Part shown: positions 44,942 through 54,265 of the stretch, piece after piece
How the letters are laid out: each line of letters starts with the position of its first letter
Numbering within the stretch: position 1 is the first letter of the stretch
From: Methylobacterium bullatum
Lineage (GTDB): Bacteria; Pseudomonadota; Alphaproteobacteria; Rhizobiales; Beijerinckiaceae
DNA length: 64,000 nt
Direction of reading: 5' to 3'
Assembly: GCA_902712845.1 (NCBI GenBank)
Contig: LR743504.1
Coordinates: 385,001-449,000 of the forward strand
The notes under the pieces: model-generated
What the model saw: only the letters and a program-made list of their open reading frames with translations
What the model was told of the DNA's origin: nothing
Database searches by the model: none
Translations under genes and position numbers: made by a program

Positions 44942-45706
44942 ATGGTGTCCGCCGCCCAGTTACTTCGGCGAGGGGTCCGTTCGATCTCGGCGGGCGCCCT
45001 CGGCCTGATCTACCCGCCGACCTGCGCCGGCTGCGCCGCCGCCACCGCCGATCCGCATGCTTTGTGCCCCCGCTGCTGGTCGAGCCTCAGGCTCATCGAG
45101 CAGCCCTATTGCCAGCGCCTCGGCACGCCGTTTCCCGTCGATCTCGGCCTCGGCCCGCTCTTGTCCCCAAGGGCCATCGCCGATCCGCCGGTCTTCGGGC
45201 GGGCCAGGGCCGTCGCGCTTTACGACGATGTGGCGCGTGATCTCGTCCACCGCCTGAAATACGAGGACCGGCTCGATCTCGCCGCCCCCATGGCGCGGAT
45301 GATGGCATCGGCGGGCGCCGAATTGCTGAAGGAGGCCGATTGCCTCGTTCCCGTGCCGCTGCACTGGACCCGGCTGTGGCGCCGTCGTTTCAACCAGGCC
45401 GCCCTTCTCGGCCGTGGCATCGGCCGCATCGCTTCCCTGCCCTGCGAGACCTCGCTTCTCACCCGAGTGAAGGCGACGCGCTCACAGGTCGGGCTCAGCC
45501 GCGCGGCGCGGGCGACGAATCTCCAGGGCGCGTTCCGGGTCCCCGCATCGGCGAAGCCCAGGCTCCAGGGCCGAAGAATCCTGCTCATCGACGATGTCAC
45601 GACCACCGGCTCCACCGCCAATGCCGCCTCGCGGGTGCTCTTGCGTGGAGGAGCGGCTTCGGTGGACGTCCTCACCTTCGCCCTGGTCGCCGCCGAGGTA
45701 GGCTGA
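44942..45706 (+). CDS. comF: ComF-family phosphoribosyltransferase-like protein
   Basis: A 254-aa double-zinc-ribbon plus PRTase-fold protein. Zinc ligands are visible in PPTCAGCAA and ALCPRCW; the PRTase region has DCLVPVPLHWTRLWRRRFNQ and the PRPP loop ILLIDDVTTTGSTANAA. ComF is needed for DNA uptake in competent bacteria, but in non-competent species it is simply conserved. ATG 44942 (MVSAAQLLRRG) is preferred over 44840, which lies in the repeat. Confidence 0.92.
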   Translation: MVSAAQLLRRGVRSISAGALGLIYPPTCAGCAAATADPHALCPRCWSSLRLIEQPYCQRLGTPFPVDLGLGPLLSPRAIADPPVFGRARAVALYDDVARDLVHRLKYEDRLDLAAPMARMMASAGAELLKEADCLVPVPLHWTRLWRRRFNQAALLGRGIGRIASLPCETSLLTRVKATRSQVGLSRAARATNLQGAFRVPASAKPRLQGRRILLIDDVTTTGSTANAASRVLLRGGAASVDVLTFALVAAEVG

Positions 45707-45764
45707 GCCAACAAACCGACCTCCGCCCTTGACAGCCGGGCTCCGCCACGGCCTCCCAACGTCC

Positions 45765-47000
45765 ATGACAGGATTGGCGTCACGAGACATCGCGGTGATC
45801 GGCGGAGGCCCGGCCGGACTGGCGGCCGCCGAGATTCTGGCCGAGGCCGGTCACCGCGTCACGATCTATGAGCGGATGCCCTCGGTGGGGCGCAAGTTCC
45901 TCATCGCCGGGCGCGGCGGCCTCAACCTCACCCATGGCGAACCGCTGGAGACGTTCCACCGCCGCTACCACCCGGCGCATCCGTCCTTCGCGAAGGCGGT
46001 CGACGCGTTTCCTCCGCAAGCCTTGCGGGACTGGTGCGAGGGGCTCGGCCAGCCGACCTTCGTCGGGTCGAGCGGCCGTGTATTCCCGAAAAGCTTCAAG
46101 GCCTCCCCGCTCCTGCGGGCATGGCTTGGGCGGCTCGATGCGTCCCGCGTCCGCATCCTCACCCGGCATCGCTTCCTCGGTTGGGAGGCGGATGGAAGCC
46201 TGGCTTTCGAGACGCCGGACGGGCGCGTCACGGTGGCCCCCCGGGCGACTCTGATGGCCCTCGGTGGAGCGAGCTGGCCACGGCTCGGCTCGGACGGGAC
46301 CTGGGTCCCGCTTCTCACCGGGGCGGGCATCGCCGTCTCGCCCCTCAAACCCGCCAATGTCGGCTTCACCGTGCCGTGGTCGGACGTATTCCGCGAACGC
46401 TTCGCCGGGACGCCCCTGAAGCGCGTTGCGCTCAGTCTCGGCGACGAGACCGTGCGCGGCGAGGCCATGATCACCGCGGACGGGATCGAGGGCGGGGCGG
46501 TCTATGCCCTGTCACGCCTCATCCGCGAGGAGATCGAGGCCAAGGGTGAGGCCCGTCTCGTCCTCGATCTGCGGCCGGACCTCACCGAGGATGCGCTGAT
46601 GCGACGCCTCGCGACGCACAAGCAGGGAGCCTCCCTCGCCACGCGCCTGCGCAAGGATGCGGGGCTCGATCCCGTGGCGGCGGGTCTGCTGCGCGAGGCC
46701 GCCGGTCGCGCCCTTCCGTCTGCGGCGGCCGATCTCGCGGCCTTGATCAAGTCGGCCCCCTTGCGCCTCCTTGCCCCCCGTCCGATCGAGCGGGCGATCT
46801 CCACGGCGGGCGGCGTCGCCTTCGAGGCCATTGATTCCCGTTTCATGCTGAAGGCACGGCCTGGATCGTTCGTCGCCGGCGAGATGCTGGATTGGGAAGC
46901 CCCCACCGGCGGCTACCTGCTGCAAGGCGCCTTTTCCAGCGGTCGCGCGGCGGCCGCCGGAATGTTGGACTGGCTCGATGAGGCCGGCCCGGAACTATAG
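45765..47000 (+). CDS. HI0933-family FAD-dependent flavoprotein (TIGR03862 type)
   Basis: A 411-aa predicted oxidoreductase. An N-terminal Rossmann motif IAVIGGGPAGLAAAEIL binds FAD; VGRKFLIAGRGGLNLTH is the HI0933 signature; ISTAGGVAFEAID and FVAGEMLDWEAPTGGY near the C-terminus are family blocks that complete the FAD site. The substrate is unknown. ATG 45765 is chosen; the frame is open from a TTG at 45729. Its stop codon sits inside a CTATAG palindrome that also holds the stop of the opposing collagen-like gene. Confidence 0.92.
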   Translation: MTGLASRDIAVIGGGPAGLAAAEILAEAGHRVTIYERMPSVGRKFLIAGRGGLNLTHGEPLETFHRRYHPAHPSFAKAVDAFPPQALRDWCEGLGQPTFVGSSGRVFPKSFKASPLLRAWLGRLDASRVRILTRHRFLGWEADGSLAFETPDGRVTVAPRATLMALGGASWPRLGSDGTWVPLLTGAGIAVSPLKPANVGFTVPWSDVFRERFAGTPLKRVALSLGDETVRGEAMITADGIEGGAVYALSRLIREEIEAKGEARLVLDLRPDLTEDALMRRLATHKQGASLATRLRKDAGLDPVAAGLLREAAGRALPSAAADLAALIKSAPLRLLAPRPIERAISTAGGVAFEAIDSRFMLKARPGSFVAGEMLDWEAPTGGYLLQGAFSSGRAAAAGMLDWLDEAGPEL

Positions 47001-48044
47001 GCGCGAGCAGAACCCGACCATGCCCCTGGCGTCGGACGGACAGGACGCGCTGGCGCCGCCATTGGCGAAGGACGGACTGCCGGAAGACAGGCAATAGGCC
47101 GAGACGAAGGCCTCGCCGCTGTCACAGCTCAACTCGCAGCCACCGGACGAGCAATTCTCGTTGCGAACGGGACGCAGGGTGGAGTTGGCGGCGCTGGCGG
47201 TGAGGCCCGCCGCTCCCGGTTCGCCCTGAGGACCGGCAGGCCCCCTGGGACCCGTTTCCCCCTTGGGGCCGACATCGCCTTTTGGCCCAGCCTCACCCTT
47301 GGGACCCATATCGCCCTTGGGACCCATATCGCCCTTGGGACCCATATCGCCCTTGGGACCCATATCGCCCTTGGGACCCATATCGCCCTTGGGACCCATA
47401 TCGCCCTTGGGACCGACCGGCCCCTGCGGGCCAGTCTCCCCCTTGAGCCCGGCCTCACCCTTCGGTCCCGCCTCGCCTGCGGGTCCTACAATCCCCTGCG
47501 GTCCGACAAGCCCTGCCATGCCCTGCGGCCCGGTTTCGCCTGCGGGGCCGGCATCGCCTTTGGGGCCGGGCTCGCCCGTGGGCGCGCAATTGGCCACCAC
47601 GGCCTCTCTCTCGTCCTCGCCGGCCTTCAGCGCCGCGACGCAGGTGGCGGGCCGATAGGGTAGGCGGAACAGGAATCGGCCGCGCGAATCGGCCATCACC
47701 GAGATGTCCTCGTCCAGGATCACGACGGTGCCGGCCTTGCGCACGCTGCCGGAGATCCGCAGATCCCCCGCCTCGATCCGCGCATCGTAGACCTGGATCG
47801 GCTGCGACGGCGCCACGACCCGCTTGGGCCTGGCCGCCCTGGCCGACCTGGGCGCCGGAGCCGCGGCGGCATCCGTCGCAGGGGCGGCGCTCATCCCACG
47901 GCCGGGCTGGCCGGGACTGACCTGACCGGGCGCCTGGGCCACTGCCGGACCGGCCGCGAGCCCGACGAGGATCATCAATCCCATCAATGATTTGGCCATG
48001 AAGCCTGCCGGGGCCGGGCACTGGGCGGCATGGTCGAGGCGCAT
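46995..48044 (-). CDS. Exported collagen-like (Gly-X-Y) repeat protein
   Basis: A 349-aa protein. After a signal peptide (core AKSLMGLMILVGLAAGPAVA) comes a Pro/Ala-rich region, a beta-rich region (IQVYDARIEAGDLRISGSVR, LDEDISVMADSRGRFLFRLP), a collagen-like stretch of about 45 Gly-X-Y triplets rich in GPKGDM and GPxGExG, and a Cys-rich C-terminal domain (NCSSGGCELSCDSGE) that could trimerise or bind a ligand. ATG 48044 (MRLDHAAQC) has GGAGAG upstream and is preferred, though ATG 47999 gives a more compact signal peptide. Surface attachment or adhesion is likely; no hydroxylase is needed in bacteria. Confidence 0.87.
   Translation of the reverse strand: MRLDHAAQCPAPAGFMAKSLMGLMILVGLAAGPAVAQAPGQVSPGQPGRGMSAAPATDAAAAPAPRSARAARPKRVVAPSQPIQVYDARIEAGDLRISGSVRKAGTVVILDEDISVMADSRGRFLFRLPYRPATCVAALKAGEDEREAVVANCAPTGEPGPKGDAGPAGETGPQGMAGLVGPQGIVGPAGEAGPKGEAGLKGETGPQGPVGPKGDMGPKGDMGPKGDMGPKGDMGPKGDMGPKGDMGPKGEAGPKGDVGPKGETGPRGPAGPQGEPGAAGLTASAANSTLRPVRNENCSSGGCELSCDSGEAFVSAYCLSSGSPSFANGGASASCPSDARGMVGFCSRL
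47296..47421 (+). repeat. 18-bp tandem repeat encoding GPKGDM
   Basis: Six perfect copies of CCCTTGGGACCCATATCG from 47296 to 47403, then a partial seventh ending near 47421. In the minus-strand frame each copy is one six-residue unit. Copy number changes would keep the reading frame. Confidence 0.95.
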
Positions 48045-48243
48045 GGGTTCTCTCCAGGCTGATGCGCCGGAGGTCCGGCACGGCGGAGGGACAATGCCGG
48101 GTCCGGTCATTCGGTCAAGTCCGGCCCAGATCGTCCCGCCACCTCGTGGCCGCTCCTCCATCCACACTCATCCACAGCCGTCCACAGGGGAAGCGGCTGT
48201 CACTGTTCGGTTATTTTTCATGCCCCTGAAACCGGTTGAGCTT

Positions 48244-48258
48244 GTTCTTGTTTTGTTC
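48244..48258 (+). promoter_or_regulatory. LexA (SOS) box of imuA-imuB-dnaE2
   Basis: GTTC-N7-GTTC with the spacer TTGTTTT, the alphaproteobacterial LexA operator, 47 bases before the imuA ATG. No other perfect copy was noticed in the window. Confidence 0.92.
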
Positions 48259-48305
48259 TTATTGTCCGGCGATGGGGCGGACATGATGGATTTGGCTCGA
48301 CGACA

Positions 48306-49073
48306 ATGCGCGATGACGGCGAAACGGAGACGAACGGGCTTCAACGGCGCCGGCGGATCGCTCTGGACGCCCTGCGCGGCCACGGGGCAGGACAGGCCGA
48401 CGTCCTGTCCGTCGAGGCCCTGCCTCTGGGAATCGCCCATATCGATTCCGGCCTTCCCGGCGGAGGGCTCTCCCTCGGCCGGCCGCACGAGATCGCCCCG
48501 GAATCCGAGGGCGACGAAGCAGCGGCGTTGGGCTTCACCCTCGCCCTCATGGCCCGCCACCTCGCACGGGTGGACGGGGAGGCCCTCCTCGTCATCGGCA
48601 AGGGGCACCCGACACCCTACGGCCACGGTCTGGCCGGGCTCGGCCTCGATCCGGGCCGCCTGCTGATCCTGGAGGTCGAGAGCGACGCGGATGCCTACCG
48701 CGCCGTGGAGGAGGCCCTGCGCTCGCAGGGGCTCAGGGCGGTGGCGGGACTGGTGGATGCCGGCCTGCCCCTGAAGCAGAGCCGGCGGCTGCATCTGGCG
48801 GGCGAGGCGGCCTCCCGCCTCCTTCTCGTCCTGCGGCCGCCTCAGGCGGAATGCCCAAACATGGCAGCGACCCGCTGGCGGATCGGCTCGGGCGCGGCCC
48901 TGCGGGACCGGTTCGGCTGCATCGAGCGGCCGTGCTGGCGGGCGCGGCTCGACCGCTGCCGCAACGGACGGACCGGGGATTGGCTTCTGGAGTGGGATCA
49001 TGCCGCGCATCGTTTCGGTCTGGCTGGAGCAGTGGCCGCTGACGCGCCTCAGGCGCGCTCGAACACGGCTTGA
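48306..49073 (+). CDS. imuA: SOS mutasome protein ImuA
   Basis: A 255-aa RecA-like accessory protein of the ImuA-ImuB-DnaE2 translesion system. Characteristic segments: VEALPLGIAHIDSGLPGGGL, RPHEIAPESEGDEAAALGF, and LHLAGEAASRLLLVLRPP. It lacks a full Walker A, as usual. It is first in the LexA-controlled cassette, and its 3' end overlaps the imuB start by 74 bases, an unusually long overlap. ATG 48306 fits the spacing from the LexA box. Confidence 0.92.
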   Translation: MRDDGETETNGLQRRRRIALDALRGHGAGQADVLSVEALPLGIAHIDSGLPGGGLSLGRPHEIAPESEGDEAAALGFTLALMARHLARVDGEALLVIGKGHPTPYGHGLAGLGLDPGRLLILEVESDADAYRAVEEALRSQGLRAVAGLVDAGLPLKQSRRLHLAGEAASRLLLVLRPPQAECPNMAATRWRIGSGAALRDRFGCIERPCWRARLDRCRNGRTGDWLLEWDHAAHRFGLAGAVAADAPQARSNTA

Positions 49074-50583
49074 ACACGCGGCGCCAGAAGCGGCCGCGCC
49101 CTCCGTTGTGGCCGCCATCGGCCCGGGGGGCCTGCGCATCACGGCGGTGGATGCCGCCGCCTGGGCCCTGGGCCTGCGCCCGGGAGAGCCCCTGGCGCGA
49201 GCCCGAGCGAGGATCGGCCCCGGCATCGCCGTCCACCCCGCCGACCCGGAGGCCGATGCCGCCGCCCTCGCACGGCTCTGCCTCTGGGCCCGTCGATACA
49301 CGCCCGTGGTCGCGCCGTTCGGACCGGCAGAGGGTGCTGCCGGCTTCTTCCTCGACGTGGAGGGGGCGAGCCATCTGTTCGGCGGAGAAGAAGGCCTGAT
49401 GGCCGACCTTTCCGGTCGCCTGTCGGCCAATGCGATTCCCGCCCGGCTGGCCTTGGCCGACACGCCCGCCTGCGCCTTCGCCCATGCCCGCCACGGCGGT
49501 TCGGCAAGGCCCATCATCGTGCCGCCCGGAGACAATGCACCGTCCCTGCGCGAGCTTTCCGTCGCCGCATTGCGGATCGAGCCGTCCATCTCGGACTCGC
49601 TGCGTCGCCTCGGCTTGCGCCGGATCGGAGCGTTGGCCGACGCGCCCCGCCCTCCCCTCGCCCGACGCTTCGGCGAGAGCCTGCTCCTGCGCCTCGATCA
49701 GGCATTGGGGAGGAGGCCCGAACCGCTGATCTCCCTGGCCGAGCCTGTCGCCTTCGGCGCGAGCCAGGGCTTCCTCGACCCGATCGGACATCAGGCCGGC
49801 ATCGTCGCCACCGCCATCCGGCTGATGCGGGAGATCGCTCCCCGTCTCGCCGCATCGGGCATGGGTGCGCAATCCCTGCGCTTGAGCCTGCATCGGGTCG
49901 ACGGCATCGAGAAGACCCTCGATCTCGGCCTGTCGGAACCGACCCTATGCCCCATCCAGATCGGGCGGCTGCTGGACCTGCGCCTCGACCGGCTCGGCCC
50001 GGCCCTCGATGCCGGCTTCGGCTTCGAGACCGTGCGGCTCGACGTGACCGGCATCGGCCGGTTGGAGGCACGCCAGGGCGCCCTGGCCGAGACGGGCCTC
50101 GACCGGGAGGCCGAGACCGGCGGGACCGCCCGCCTCGCCGACGCCCTCGGCCAGCGCATCGGGGCGAGGGTCATCCGCGTGAGCCCGCGGGCGAGCCACA
50201 TCCCCGAACGCGCCGATGCCCTGGAGCCGTGGCGGGTGAGGAGAATCGCGATGCGGTGGCCCGAGCGGGTGGGCACCCGGCCACAGGGCGGGATGCCGCC
50301 CCGTCCCCTCGTCCTCCTGTCCCGCAGCGAGGCGGCCGACGAGGTGTTCTCGCTCGCCCCCGACGGACCACCCCAGCGCTTCCGCTGGCGGCGGCGCCTG
50401 CACCGGATCGCCCATGCGGAGGGTCCCGAGCGCATCGCCGACGCCTGGTGGCACGCCCCCGCCCCCGCCAGGGATTACTACGTGGTCGAGGACGAAACCG
50501 GCCGGCGCCTCTGGCTCTACCGGGAGGGATTCCACACGGCGCAGATGGCAGCGCGCTGGTTCGTGCAGGGATTGTTCGCGTGA
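49000..50583 (+). CDS. imuB: Y-family polymerase-like protein ImuB
   Basis: A 527-aa catalytically dead Y-family relative that links DnaE2 to the beta clamp. The N-terminus IVSVWLEQWPLTRLRRA replaces the DxD-type catalytic motif of Y polymerases, and FFLDVEGASHLFGGEE replaces the SxDE motif, so no polymerase activity is expected. The fingers and little-finger regions follow (LRRLGLRRIGALADAP; LGLSEPTLCP). The C-terminus YVVEDETGRRLWLYREG is the ImuB tail. I could not fix a beta-clamp motif by eye. It is separated from dnaE2 by a 352-base repeat-bearing gap. Confidence 0.93.
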   Translation: MPRIVSVWLEQWPLTRLRRARTRLEHAAPEAAAPSVVAAIGPGGLRITAVDAAAWALGLRPGEPLARARARIGPGIAVHPADPEADAAALARLCLWARRYTPVVAPFGPAEGAAGFFLDVEGASHLFGGEEGLMADLSGRLSANAIPARLALADTPACAFAHARHGGSARPIIVPPGDNAPSLRELSVAALRIEPSISDSLRRLGLRRIGALADAPRPPLARRFGESLLLRLDQALGRRPEPLISLAEPVAFGASQGFLDPIGHQAGIVATAIRLMREIAPRLAASGMGAQSLRLSLHRVDGIEKTLDLGLSEPTLCPIQIGRLLDLRLDRLGPALDAGFGFETVRLDVTGIGRLEARQGALAETGLDREAETGGTARLADALGQRIGARVIRVSPRASHIPERADALEPWRVRRIAMRWPERVGTRPQGGMPPRPLVLLSRSEAADEVFSLAPDGPPQRFRWRRRLHRIAHAEGPERIADAWWHAPAPARDYYVVEDETGRRLWLYREGFHTAQMAARWFVQGLFA

Positions 50584-50935
50584 GGGTTTGGCGCAGCCTC
50601 CCCTCCCCCCTCTGCGGGGGAGGGTGGCCCTCGCGTCAGCGAGGGTCGGGAGAGGGGAGCGCCATCTCCGGAGAGGTCGCCCCCTCTCCCGCCTGCTCCG
50701 AAGAGACTACTGGATTCACACATCCGCTCGACGGCTGTTCGCTCGATCCAAGAAGGTTCGACTCGAGGCGCGACAGGCCCCCTCTCCTGGAAGGAGAGGG
50801 CTGGGGTGAGGTGTTGTCCATCTCCGGAAAGCTCACGCACCTCACCCTGTCCCTCTCCTTCCAGGAGAGGGGACCCGCGCTGCCGGCGAGATGTGGGAAT
50901 ATCGTAGCCCGCGGAGGGGGGAGGGCTGGGGTCAT
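50584..50935. repeat. Palindromic repeat cluster between imuB and dnaE2
   Basis: A hairpin at 50628-50645 (CCCTCGC-GTCA-GCGAGGG) and a large inverted repeat of 34-bp arms (50780-50813 against 50838-50871) with three mismatches, rich in CCTCTCC/GGAGAGG. The sequence CCATCTCCGGA occurs twice. This is the look of a dispersed intergenic element inserted in the SOS operon. GGAGGGG upstream of 50936 serves dnaE2. Confidence 0.85.
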
Positions 50936-53900
50936 ATGACCTCTCCAACCTATGCAGGACTCGCCTATGCCGAGCTCGCGGTCACCACGAACTTCTCCTT
51001 CCTGCGCGGTGCCTCGCATCCGCAGGAAATGGTGGCGCAGGGCGCCGAATTCGGGCTCCACGCCATCGGCATCGCCGATCGCAACACGCTGTCGGGCGTG
51101 GTGCGCGGCCATGCCGAGGCCAAGCGCCGGGAGAAGGCGGGCGAACCGACGATCCGTTACCTGCCGGGGGTCCGCCTCGTCACCGAGGAGGGGTTCGAGG
51201 CCGTCGCCTATCCGATGGACCGAGACGGCTACGGACGGCTCTGCCGGCTGCTCACGGACGGCAACCGCCGCTCGGAGAAGGGCGCGTGCCGGTTCGGTGT
51301 CCCGGACATGCTCGCGGCGGCAAGGGGGCAGGTCTTCATCGCGCTCCCGCCGGAGGAGGACGATCCCGTCTTCGCCCGCCATCTCGCCGCCCTGGCGGAG
51401 ACGGCCCCCGGCCGCGTTTTTCTCGGCGCGAGCCATCGTTATCGCGGCGACGAGCGGCGTCGACTCGGCCGCCTCACCGGGTTCGGGGAGCGCGTTGGCG
51501 CGCCCATGGTGGCGGTCTCGGACGCGCTCTACCACCATCCCGACCGGCGCCCCCTGCAGGACGTGCTCGCCTGCATCCGCGAGGGCTGCACCCTGGTCGA
51601 GGCCGGCTATCGCCTGGAGGCCAATGCGGAGCGTCACCTGAAGCCGCCCGCCGAGATGGCCCGGCTCTTCGCCGACCACCCGGAGGCGATCGCACGCACG
51701 ATCGAGATCGCCGAGACCTGCGTCTTCTCGCTGGAGGAGCTGAAATACGAGTATCCCGACGAGCCCGTCCCCCCCGGCCGGACGGCCCAGGGGCATCTCG
51801 AACACATGACCCGGCAACGGGCTGAGCTACGCTATCCGGACGGTATCCCGGAGACGGTCGAAACCTCCCTGCGCAACGAGTTCGACCTGATCCGCCGCCT
51901 CGACTACGCCCGCTACTTCCTTACCATCCACGACATCGTCGAATTCGCCCGGAACCGGGGAATCCTGTGCCAGGGCCGCGGCTCGGCGGCCAATTCGGTG
52001 GTCTGCTACTGCCTCGGCATCACGGCGGTGGACCCGACCAAGATCCGGCTCCTGTTCGCCCGCTTCATCTCCGAGAGCCGGGACGAGCCGCCCGACATCG
52101 ACGTCGATTTCGAGCACGAGCGCCGCGAGGAGGTGATCCAGTATCTCTACGACCGCTACGGACGGGACCGGGCGGCGATCTGCGCCACGGTGATCCACTA
52201 CCGGCCTCGCAGCGCGATCCGCGAGGTCGGCAAGGTGCTGGGCCTCACCCCCGACATCACCGGCATGATGGCCGACACGGTCTGGGGCTCCTGGGGCGCC
52301 GGGCTGCCCGACCAGCATATCGCGCAGGCCGGGCTCGACCCCGCCAACCCGGCGATCCGGCAGGCGGTGGACCTCGCGATCCAGCTCATCGGCTTCCCGC
52401 GCCACCTGTCGCAGCATGTGGGTGGGTTCGTGCTGACGAAGGGACGTCTCGACGAGACCGTGCCGGTGGGCAACGCGGCGATGCCGGACCGTACCTTCAT
52501 CGAATGGGACAAGGACGACATCGACACGATCGGCCTCCTCAAGGTCGACGTGCTGGCGCTCGGCATGCTCACCTGCCTCCGGCGCGGCCTCGACTTCCTG
52601 CGCGAGGATCACGGCATCGCCTACGATACGCTGGCCGACCTCCCGCGCGAGGAGCCGGAGGTCTACGCGATGCTGTCGAAGGCCGATTCCGTCGGCGTGT
52701 TCCAGGTCGAGAGCCGGGCGCAGATGTCGATGCTGCCGCGCCTGAAGCCGAAGGAATTCTACGATCTCGTGGTTCAGGTCGCCATCGTGCGTCCGGGGCC
52801 GATCCAGGGCGACATGGTCCATCCCTACCTGCGCCGGCGCTCGGGCGAGGAGCCCGTCGTCTTCCCGTCCCCCTCCCCCGAGCACGGGCCGAAGGACGAA
52901 CTCGAGGAGGTGTTGAAGCGGACCTTCGGCGTGCCGCTGTTCCAGGAACACGCGATGCAGATCGCGATCACGGCGGCCGGCTTCACGCCCTCGGAGGCCG
53001 ACGGGTTGCGCCGGGCCATGGCCACCTTCCGGCACAACGGCCAGATCGTGAATTTCAGGACCAAGTTCATCGAGGGCATGGCCGGGCGCGGCTATCCGCG
53101 CGATTTCGCCGAGCGCTGCTTCAAGCAGATCGAGGGATTCTCCACCTACGGCTTTCCCGAGAGCCACGCGGCGAGCTTCGCCCTGCTGGTCTATGCCTCG
53201 GCCTGGATGAAGTGCCGCCACCCGGACGTCTTCCTCGCCGCGATCCTGAATTCGCAGCCCATGGGCTTCTACCAGCCGGCCCAGCTGGTGCGGGATGCCC
53301 GTGCCCACGGCGTCGAGGTACGCGGACCCGACGTCAATGCCAGCGAATGGGATTGCACCCTGGAACCGGCCTCGGCGCAGAGGGGGCCTGAGCGCCGCTT
53401 CGCCGTCCGCATCGGCCTGCGCCAGGTGAGCGGCCTGCCGAAAGCCGGCATGGCCCGGCTCGTTGCTCTGCGCGGCAACGGCTATGCCAGCGTCGAGGGC
53501 CTGCAGGCCGCCCTAACACTGCCCCGCAACGCCCTCGAGCGCCTGGCCGAGGCCGACGCCTTCCGCTCCCTCGACCTCGACCGCCGCGCCGCTCTCTGGG
53601 CGGTGAGGGCACTGGAAGGCACCTCGACGCGCGCCAGCGCCGCGCGGGGCGTCCCCACCGACCGGCGCACCCATCTCCTCGATGCGCCGATGCCGCTCTT
53701 CGCCTTCCATGCCGATGACGGTCTGTTCCGGGCCGAGCCCGCGGTGGAGCTGCCCGCCATGGCGCTCTCCGAACATGTGGCGGAGGATTACGTCTCCACC
53801 GGCCTGTCGCTGAAAGGCCATCCGGTGGCGTTCTTCCGCGCCCGCCTCGCCCGCATCGGCGCGATTCCGGCAGCGGCCCACCACGACCCTTCATGGGCAC

Positions 53901-54250
53901 AGAATGCCCGGGTGACCGTTGCTGGGCTCGTCCTCACCCGGCAGCGCCCCGGCACCGCCAAGGGCGTGGTGTTCCTGACGCTGGAGGACGAGACCGGCAT
54001 CTGCAACGTCATCGTCTGGAAGAAGGTGTTCGAGGCCAACCGGCGCATCGCCATGAGCGCCCGGTTCATCGCCGTGCGCGGGCGCATCCAGCGCTCGGGG
54101 CTGGTGGTCCATCTCGTCGCCGAGCAGTTCCGCGACCTGACGGAGGAATTGCGGACCCTGCGCGAGGGCGGTCTCCCCCTCCCCCCTGAGACGACGGATT
54201 TCGGGGCGCCGCCCGACCGGCGCGTCTATCGCAGCCGGGATTTCCATTGA
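50936..54250 (+). CDS. dnaE2: Error-prone DNA polymerase DnaE2 (ImuC)
   Basis: The catalytic C-family polymerase of the SOS mutasome. The 1104-aa length is right for the DnaE2 group. An N-terminal PHP domain begins [20 protein letters not shown]; the palm has [17 protein letters not shown] and the [14 protein letters not shown] acidic pair; the helix-hairpin-helix region is [20 protein letters not shown]; a C-terminal OB domain follows ([18 protein letters not shown]). ATG 50936 ([14 protein letters not shown]) has GGAGGG upstream, and the frame to 50891 lacks support. It is third in the LexA cassette. Confidence 0.96.
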   Translation: MTSPTYAGLAYAELAVTTNFSFLRGASHPQEMVAQGAEFGLHAIGIADRNTLSGVVRGHAEAKRREKAGEPTIRYLPGVRLVTEEGFEAVAYPMDRDGYGRLCRLLTDGNRRSEKGACRFGVPDMLAAARGQVFIALPPEEDDPVFARHLAALAETAPGRVFLGASHRYRGDERRRLGRLTGFGERVGAPMVAVSDALYHHPDRRPLQDVLACIREGCTLVEAGYRLEANAERHLKPPAEMARLFADHPEAIARTIEIAETCVFSLEELKYEYPDEPVPPGRTAQGHLEHMTRQRAELRYPDGIPETVETSLRNEFDLIRRLDYARYFLTIHDIVEFARNRGILCQGRGSAANSVVCYCLGITAVDPTKIRLLFARFISESRDEPPDIDVDFEHERREEVIQYLYDRYGRDRAAICATVIHYRPRSAIREVGKVLGLTPDITGMMADTVWGSWGAGLPDQHIAQAGLDPANPAIRQAVDLAIQLIGFPRHLSQHVGGFVLTKGRLDETVPVGNAAMPDRTFIEWDKDDIDTIGLLKVDVLALGMLTCLRRGLDFLREDHGIAYDTLADLPREEPEVYAMLSKADSVGVFQVESRAQMSMLPRLKPKEFYDLVVQVAIVRPGPIQGDMVHPYLRRRSGEEPVVFPSPSPEHGPKDELEEVLKRTFGVPLFQEHAMQIAITAAGFTPSEADGLRRAMATFRHNGQIVNFRTKFIEGMAGRGYPRDFAERCFKQIEGFSTYGFPESHAASFALLVYASAWMKCRHPDVFLAAILNSQPMGFYQPAQLVRDARAHGVEVRGPDVNASEWDCTLEPASAQRGPERRFAVRIGLRQVSGLPKAGMARLVALRGNGYASVEGLQAALTLPRNALERLAEADAFRSLDLDRRAALWAVRALEGTSTRASAARGVPTDRRTHLLDAPMPLFAFHADDGLFRAEPAVELPAMALSEHVAEDYVSTGLSLKGHPVAFFRARLARIGAIPAAAHHDPSWAQNARVTVAGLVLTRQRPGTAKGVVFLTLEDETGICNVIVWKKVFEANRRIAMSARFIAVRGRIQRSGLVVHLVAEQFRDLTEELRTLREGGLPLPPETTDFGAPPDRRVYRSRDFH

Positions 54251-54265
54251 TGAAAGGAAACAGGA

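Noticed and set aside
47296..47421. 18-bp direct repeats resembling a small CRISPR array
   Set aside because: There are no spacers; the units are contiguous and encode Gly-X-Y triplets of the collagen-like protein.
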